In this document: piece by piece, positions 61,296 through 64,000 of the stretch | Position numbering within the stretch: position 1 is the stretch's first letter | How the letters are laid out: every line of letters starts with the position of its first letter | Assembly (NCBI RefSeq): GCF_021183625.1 | Contig: NZ_CP089214.1 | Location: 6,014,001-6,078,000, forward strand | Direction: 5' to 3' | From: Nocardia asteroides | GTDB taxonomy: Bacteria > Actinomycetota > Actinomycetes > Mycobacteriales > Mycobacteriaceae | Length of the DNA: 64,000 nt | Position numbers and translations under genes: made by a program | Notes under the pieces: generated by a model | Database searches by the model: none | Told to the model about the DNA's origin: nothing | Seen by the model: only the letters and a program-made list of their open reading frames with translations

Positions 61296-62222
61296 TCAGT
61301 GGGTTGCGGCGGTCAGGTGGGTACGGGCGGCGGTCAGCACATCGTCGATCGTGATCGCCAGGAGTCCCGGGGTGGGGGCCGGGCCGTGCGGGTCGGCGAT
61401 CTCGCCGGACCAGAGCGCGGTGTGCTGCGGGCGGTCGGGGGGCGGGCCCCACCAGGCGGGGGGATTGGGGCCGAAGATCAGGACCGAGCGGGTGCCGTAG
61501 GCGGTGGCGAGGTGGCCGACGCCGGTGTCGTTGGTCACGACCAGGGCGGCGCCGGCGACGAGGGCCGCCAGGCCGGCGAGATCGTCGCGGCCCGCGCGGA
61601 CGGCGTCCGGCGGGAGGTCGGCGCCCACCTCCTCGGCGAGCGCGCGCTCGGCGGCGCTGCCGGTGACCACGACCCGCAGACCGTGCGCGGAGAGTGCGCG
61701 GACGACCGCGGCGAACCGCGCGGGCGGCCAGCGGCGCGCCCCGGAGCTACCGCCCGGGTGCACCACGACGCAGCCGGGCACGGGGGACGCTCCAGGCGAT
61801 TCCAGTGCGAGCGCGCTCGGATCGCAGGGGATTCCGGCCCGCTCGAGCAGCAGGCACCAGCGCCGCACCTCGTGCTCGCCCGCATCCCAGTCCGGGCCGT
61901 CGATCCGGGGCCGATCCGGATGACGGTGCGTCACCAGCCTCTCCGGCGCAGGCGCGAGCAGGTCATCGATGCTCCGCGGCCCGCTACCGTGCAGATTCAC
62001 GGCCAGCGCGGGGGGCGGCCCCGGCCAGCGCAGCGCGCCGAGCCCGGTGGTCGGGTGCACCTCGTCCACACCGCCGGTGAGCTCGGCGAGCGGCCGCAGC
62101 CAGGCAGGCGCGGCGAGCACCAGCCGATCACCGGGGTAGGCCGCCCGCAACCCCTTCAGCGCGGGAACGGCGGTGAGCAGATCGCCGAGTCCGAGCGCGC
62201 GCAGCGCGAGCACGGTCCCCAC
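61296..62222 (-). CDS. Glycosyltransferase family 9 (heptosyltransferase-like)
   Basis: A 308-residue GT-B enzyme of the WaaC/WaaF type: LALRALGLGDLLTAVPALKG at the start, VVVHPGGSSGARRWPPARFA near 172-191 and VVTNDTGVGHLATAYGTRSV near 232-251, which has the GT9 DTG-GH-A signature. It is last gene of the operon gmhB-gmhA-kinase-GT9, so it probably transfers a heptose from a nucleotide-heptose to an envelope or secreted glycan. The GTG start is 1 nt after the kinase gene stop. Confidence 0.87.
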   Translation of the reverse strand: MGTVLALRALGLGDLLTAVPALKGLRAAYPGDRLVLAAPAWLRPLAELTGGVDEVHPTTGLGALRWPGPPPALAVNLHGSGPRSIDDLLAPAPERLVTHRHPDRPRIDGPDWDAGEHEVRRWCLLLERAGIPCDPSALALESPGASPVPGCVVVHPGGSSGARRWPPARFAAVVRALSAHGLRVVVTGSAAERALAEEVGADLPPDAVRAGRDDLAGLAALVAGAALVVTNDTGVGHLATAYGTRSVLIFGPNPPAWWGPPPDRPQHTALWSGEIADPHGPAPTPGLLAITIDDVLTAARTHLTAATH

Positions 62223-62223
62223 G

Positions 62224-63177
62224 TCAGCCCGCCACCCGGCCCGCCACCGGATCGACGGTCACCCCGACGGCCGCGGCCGCCCCGGCGCCGACGAACTCCG
62301 CCGCCGCCCGCACCGCCGCCCGCACCGCCGCGGCGGGGTCGGCCCCGCCGGCCAGCGCGGTGGTCGCGGCGGCGGCGAACCGATCACCGGCCCCGCAGGT
62401 GTCGGCGCCGGCCGCCGCGCGGTCCGGCTCCGCCAGCGGGACGGCCCGCACCCCGTCGGCATCGCCGAGCAGCGCCCCCTCCGGCCCGAGCGTCACCGCG
62501 ACGGCTCGCGCCGCCCACATTCGCAGCAGCTCACGCACCATCCCGCCGGGTTCGGCTTCGCCGGTGCGCGCCGCCGCCTCCGCGCGATTGGGCGTCGCCA
62601 GCGTCACCCCGGGAATCGGCGCGGGCCCGCGCGGGTGCGGATCCCACACGATCGGGACGCGCCCGGCCAGCTCGGTGAGCACCGACCGGATCTCCGGGTG
62701 CGCCGCGACCCCGCGCCCGTAATCCGCCACCAGCACCGCCCCGGCCCGGCGCAGCGCCGCGCGGGCCTCGGCGGTGAGCGGCGAGCCGGGCACCCGGCCG
62801 TCGCCGTGGTCGAGGCGGGTGATCGGCACCGGCTCCGGCCCGCCGCGCCCGGTGCCGCCTGCCCACGGGCCGGTGGCGCGCACCCGTTCCTTGCAGGGGG
62901 TTCCACCGCGCAGCGGCAGCGGGAGCACCCGGACCGCGCCGTCGAGCAGCTCCAGCAGCCGGGCGCCGCCCTCGTCGGCGCCGATGCCGCCGAGCAGCAG
63001 CACCTCGCCCGCGTCCCCGGCGGCGAGCAGCGCGGCGAGCCCGGCGCCGCCGGGGCGGTAGCTGCGGGAGACGATGTCCACCACGGGAACCGGCGCGTCC
63101 GGGCAGCACCGCTCGGCGCGGCCGTCCACATCGATGTCGAGCAGGATGTCCCCGACCACCACCACCGGGCCGCTCAC
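62224..63177 (-). CDS. PfkB-family sugar kinase, HldE kinase-domain type (heptose-7-phosphate kinase)
   Basis: A 317-residue ribokinase-fold kinase. VVVVGDILLDIDVDGRAERC at the start matches the HldE/RfaE N-terminus, SYRPGGAGLAALLAAGDAGE the substrate loop, and GADTCGAGDRFAAAATTALA near 264-283 the catalytic GAGD. HldE kinase makes D-glycero-D-manno-heptose-1,7-bisphosphate. The nucleotidyltransferase domain fused in E. coli HldE is absent and must be supplied elsewhere. The GTG overlaps the gmhA stop (GTGA). Confidence 0.82.
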   Translation of the reverse strand: MSGPVVVVGDILLDIDVDGRAERCCPDAPVPVVDIVSRSYRPGGAGLAALLAAGDAGEVLLLGGIGADEGGARLLELLDGAVRVLPLPLRGGTPCKERVRATGPWAGGTGRGGPEPVPITRLDHGDGRVPGSPLTAEARAALRRAGAVLVADYGRGVAAHPEIRSVLTELAGRVPIVWDPHPRGPAPIPGVTLATPNRAEAAARTGEAEPGGMVRELLRMWAARAVAVTLGPEGALLGDADGVRAVPLAEPDRAAAGADTCGAGDRFAAAATTALAGGADPAAAVRAAVRAAAEFVGAGAAAAVGVTVDPVAGRVAG

Positions 63178-63776
63178 CCGAGCGCCGCATCCAGTGCGCG
63201 GCACAGCGAGTGCACGAGCAGCAGGTGCATCTCCTGGACCGTGGAGGTGGACTCCGCCTCGACCGCGAGCGCGTCGTCACAGAGCGCGGCAAGCGGATTG
63301 GGCGCCGGGCCGGTCAGCGCCCAGGTGAGCATGCCGACCTCCTTCGCCGCCTTGGCGGCCGCCACCACGTTCGCGCTGGATCCGCTGGTGGAGAGGACGA
63401 CGAGGACGTCGCCGGGGCGGCCGTGCGCGCGGACCTGCCTGGCGAACATCTCGTCGATGCCGTAGTCGTTCACGATCGCGGTGATGCTGGAGGTCTCGGC
63501 GTGCAGCGCCAGCGCCGAGAGCGGCCTCCGCTCGCCCTCGAAGCGCCCGACCAGCTCCGCGGTGAGATGCTGCGCCTCCGCGGCGCTGCCGCCGTTGCCG
63601 CAGGCGAGCAGCCTGCCGTCGCGCTCGTAGAGCTCGGCGAGCTGTTCGCCCCAGCGCCGGAGCCGGTCCGCGGCCTGCCCGCCGTTGCGGGTCAGCGCCG
63701 CGCCGAGCGCGTCGAAGTGCCGCAGCAGGACGGCGCTCGATGCGGCGGTGTCGGTGTCCGTGCGGAGTTCGGTCAC
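63174..63776 (-). CDS. gmhA: Sedoheptulose-7-phosphate isomerase
   Basis: A 200-residue SIS-domain isomerase that converts sedoheptulose-7-phosphate to D-glycero-D-manno-heptose-7-phosphate. LLACGNGGSAAEAQHLTAEL near 57-76 is the GmhA phosphate/zinc loop, with DVLVVLSTSGSSANVVAAAK near 123-142 and VQEMHLLLVHSLCRALD at the end holding the metal Gln/His. It is coupled to the kinase downstream and to the gmhB-like gene upstream by GTGA overlaps. Confidence 0.92.
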   Translation of the reverse strand: MTELRTDTDTAASSAVLLRHFDALGAALTRNGGQAADRLRRWGEQLAELYERDGRLLACGNGGSAAEAQHLTAELVGRFEGERRPLSALALHAETSSITAIVNDYGIDEMFARQVRAHGRPGDVLVVLSTSGSSANVVAAAKAAKEVGMLTWALTGPAPNPLAALCDDALAVEAESTSTVQEMHLLLVHSLCRALDAALG

Positions 63777-64000
63777 GGCTCGTCCCTTCCGGGTCGGTCG
63801 GCCGGCCGCGCGCCGGAGAGCGCGACGGCAACGGCTTCGGTGATATCGGTTGCCACGCGGGCCTTCTCGCGGGCCCGCTCGATCTCCTCCGGCCTGGTGA
63901 CGGCGGTCGGCACCAGGACAGCCCGCGCTCCGGCGGCGAGCGCGGCGTCCACGTCGGCGCCGATGTCGCCGATCACGACGCAGCGCTCGGCAACGGTGCC
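63773..64000 (-). CDS. gmhB: C-terminal part of a HAD phosphatase, likely GmhB (truncated by window edge)
   Basis: About 75 codons remain, entering from the right edge. CVVIGDIGADVDAALAAGAR is HAD motif IV with metal-binding Asp residues, followed by AVLVPTAVTRPEEIERAREK. In this operon it is probably heptose-1,7-bisphosphate 7-phosphatase (GmhB). GmhB often binds zinc through a cysteine loop that lies outside the visible part, so the call depends on context. Confidence 0.65.
   Translation of the reverse strand, partial: GTVAERCVVIGDIGADVDAALAAGARAVLVPTAVTRPEEIERAREKARVATDITEAVAVALSGARPADRPGRDEP

Overview
The window is high-GC actinobacterial DNA. The 16S rRNA, the absence of tRNAs in the 16S-23S spacer, the mce operon and long conserved gene order all point to Nocardia (Mycobacteriales). 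It holds about 53 genes, most packed in operons whose stop and start codons overlap as ATGA or GTGA.

Left half (1-30.9 kb): housekeeping genes in the order of M. tuberculosis Rv1684-Rv1713. These are a Trm112-like protein, a TetR/ABC-2 exporter operon, mpg and tyrS; then the TPR protein, HAD phosphatase, tlyA, nadK, recN, steA, steB/mctB, pyrG, a Nudix ADP-ribose pyrophosphatase and xerD; then parA-scpA-scpB-rluB-cmk-der. Two things differ from that order. A complete rrn operon (two promoters, 16S, 23S, 5S, RNase III-type stems, terminator) lies between tyrS and the TPR gene. The TPR gene also carries a very long N-terminal Arg/Gly/Asp-rich disordered region, which makes it 1089 aa.

Middle (30.9-51.7 kb): accessory lipid and ketone metabolism. 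It contains an AraC regulator coupled to a DUF5709 protein; a Baeyer-Villiger monooxygenase coupled to a cholesterol-oxidase-like GMC enzyme; an MFS transporter; a full mce operon (yrbEAB, mceABCDEF and an Mce-associated protein) ending in a DUF2236 (MpaB/Lcp-type) oxygenase; a convergent TetR regulator; a second DUF2236 gene; an SsuD-type monooxygenase; and an EthA-like Baeyer-Villiger enzyme. A TGATAGT-N13/14-ACTATCA inverted repeat lies upstream of the mce operon and between tetR and the second DUF2236 gene. A degenerate copy follows the second DUF2236 gene. This suggests one regulon that couples Mce import of a hydrophobic substrate to oxidation by haem-type DUF2236 enzymes. It is the best candidate here for an undescribed system.

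Right (51.8-64 kb): a single-chain biotin carboxylase/BCCP/carboxyltransferase; a DGPF/YCII protein coupled to an ECF42-like sigma factor; a second AraC regulator; a soluble PP2C phosphatase; a FAD-Rieske oxidoreductase; a CsbD-like stress protein; and a minus-strand operon for activated heptose (gmhB-gmhA-hldE-type kinase) with a GT9 glycosyltransferase. That operon runs off the right edge.

All assignments come from reading translations and motifs. No database search was run.
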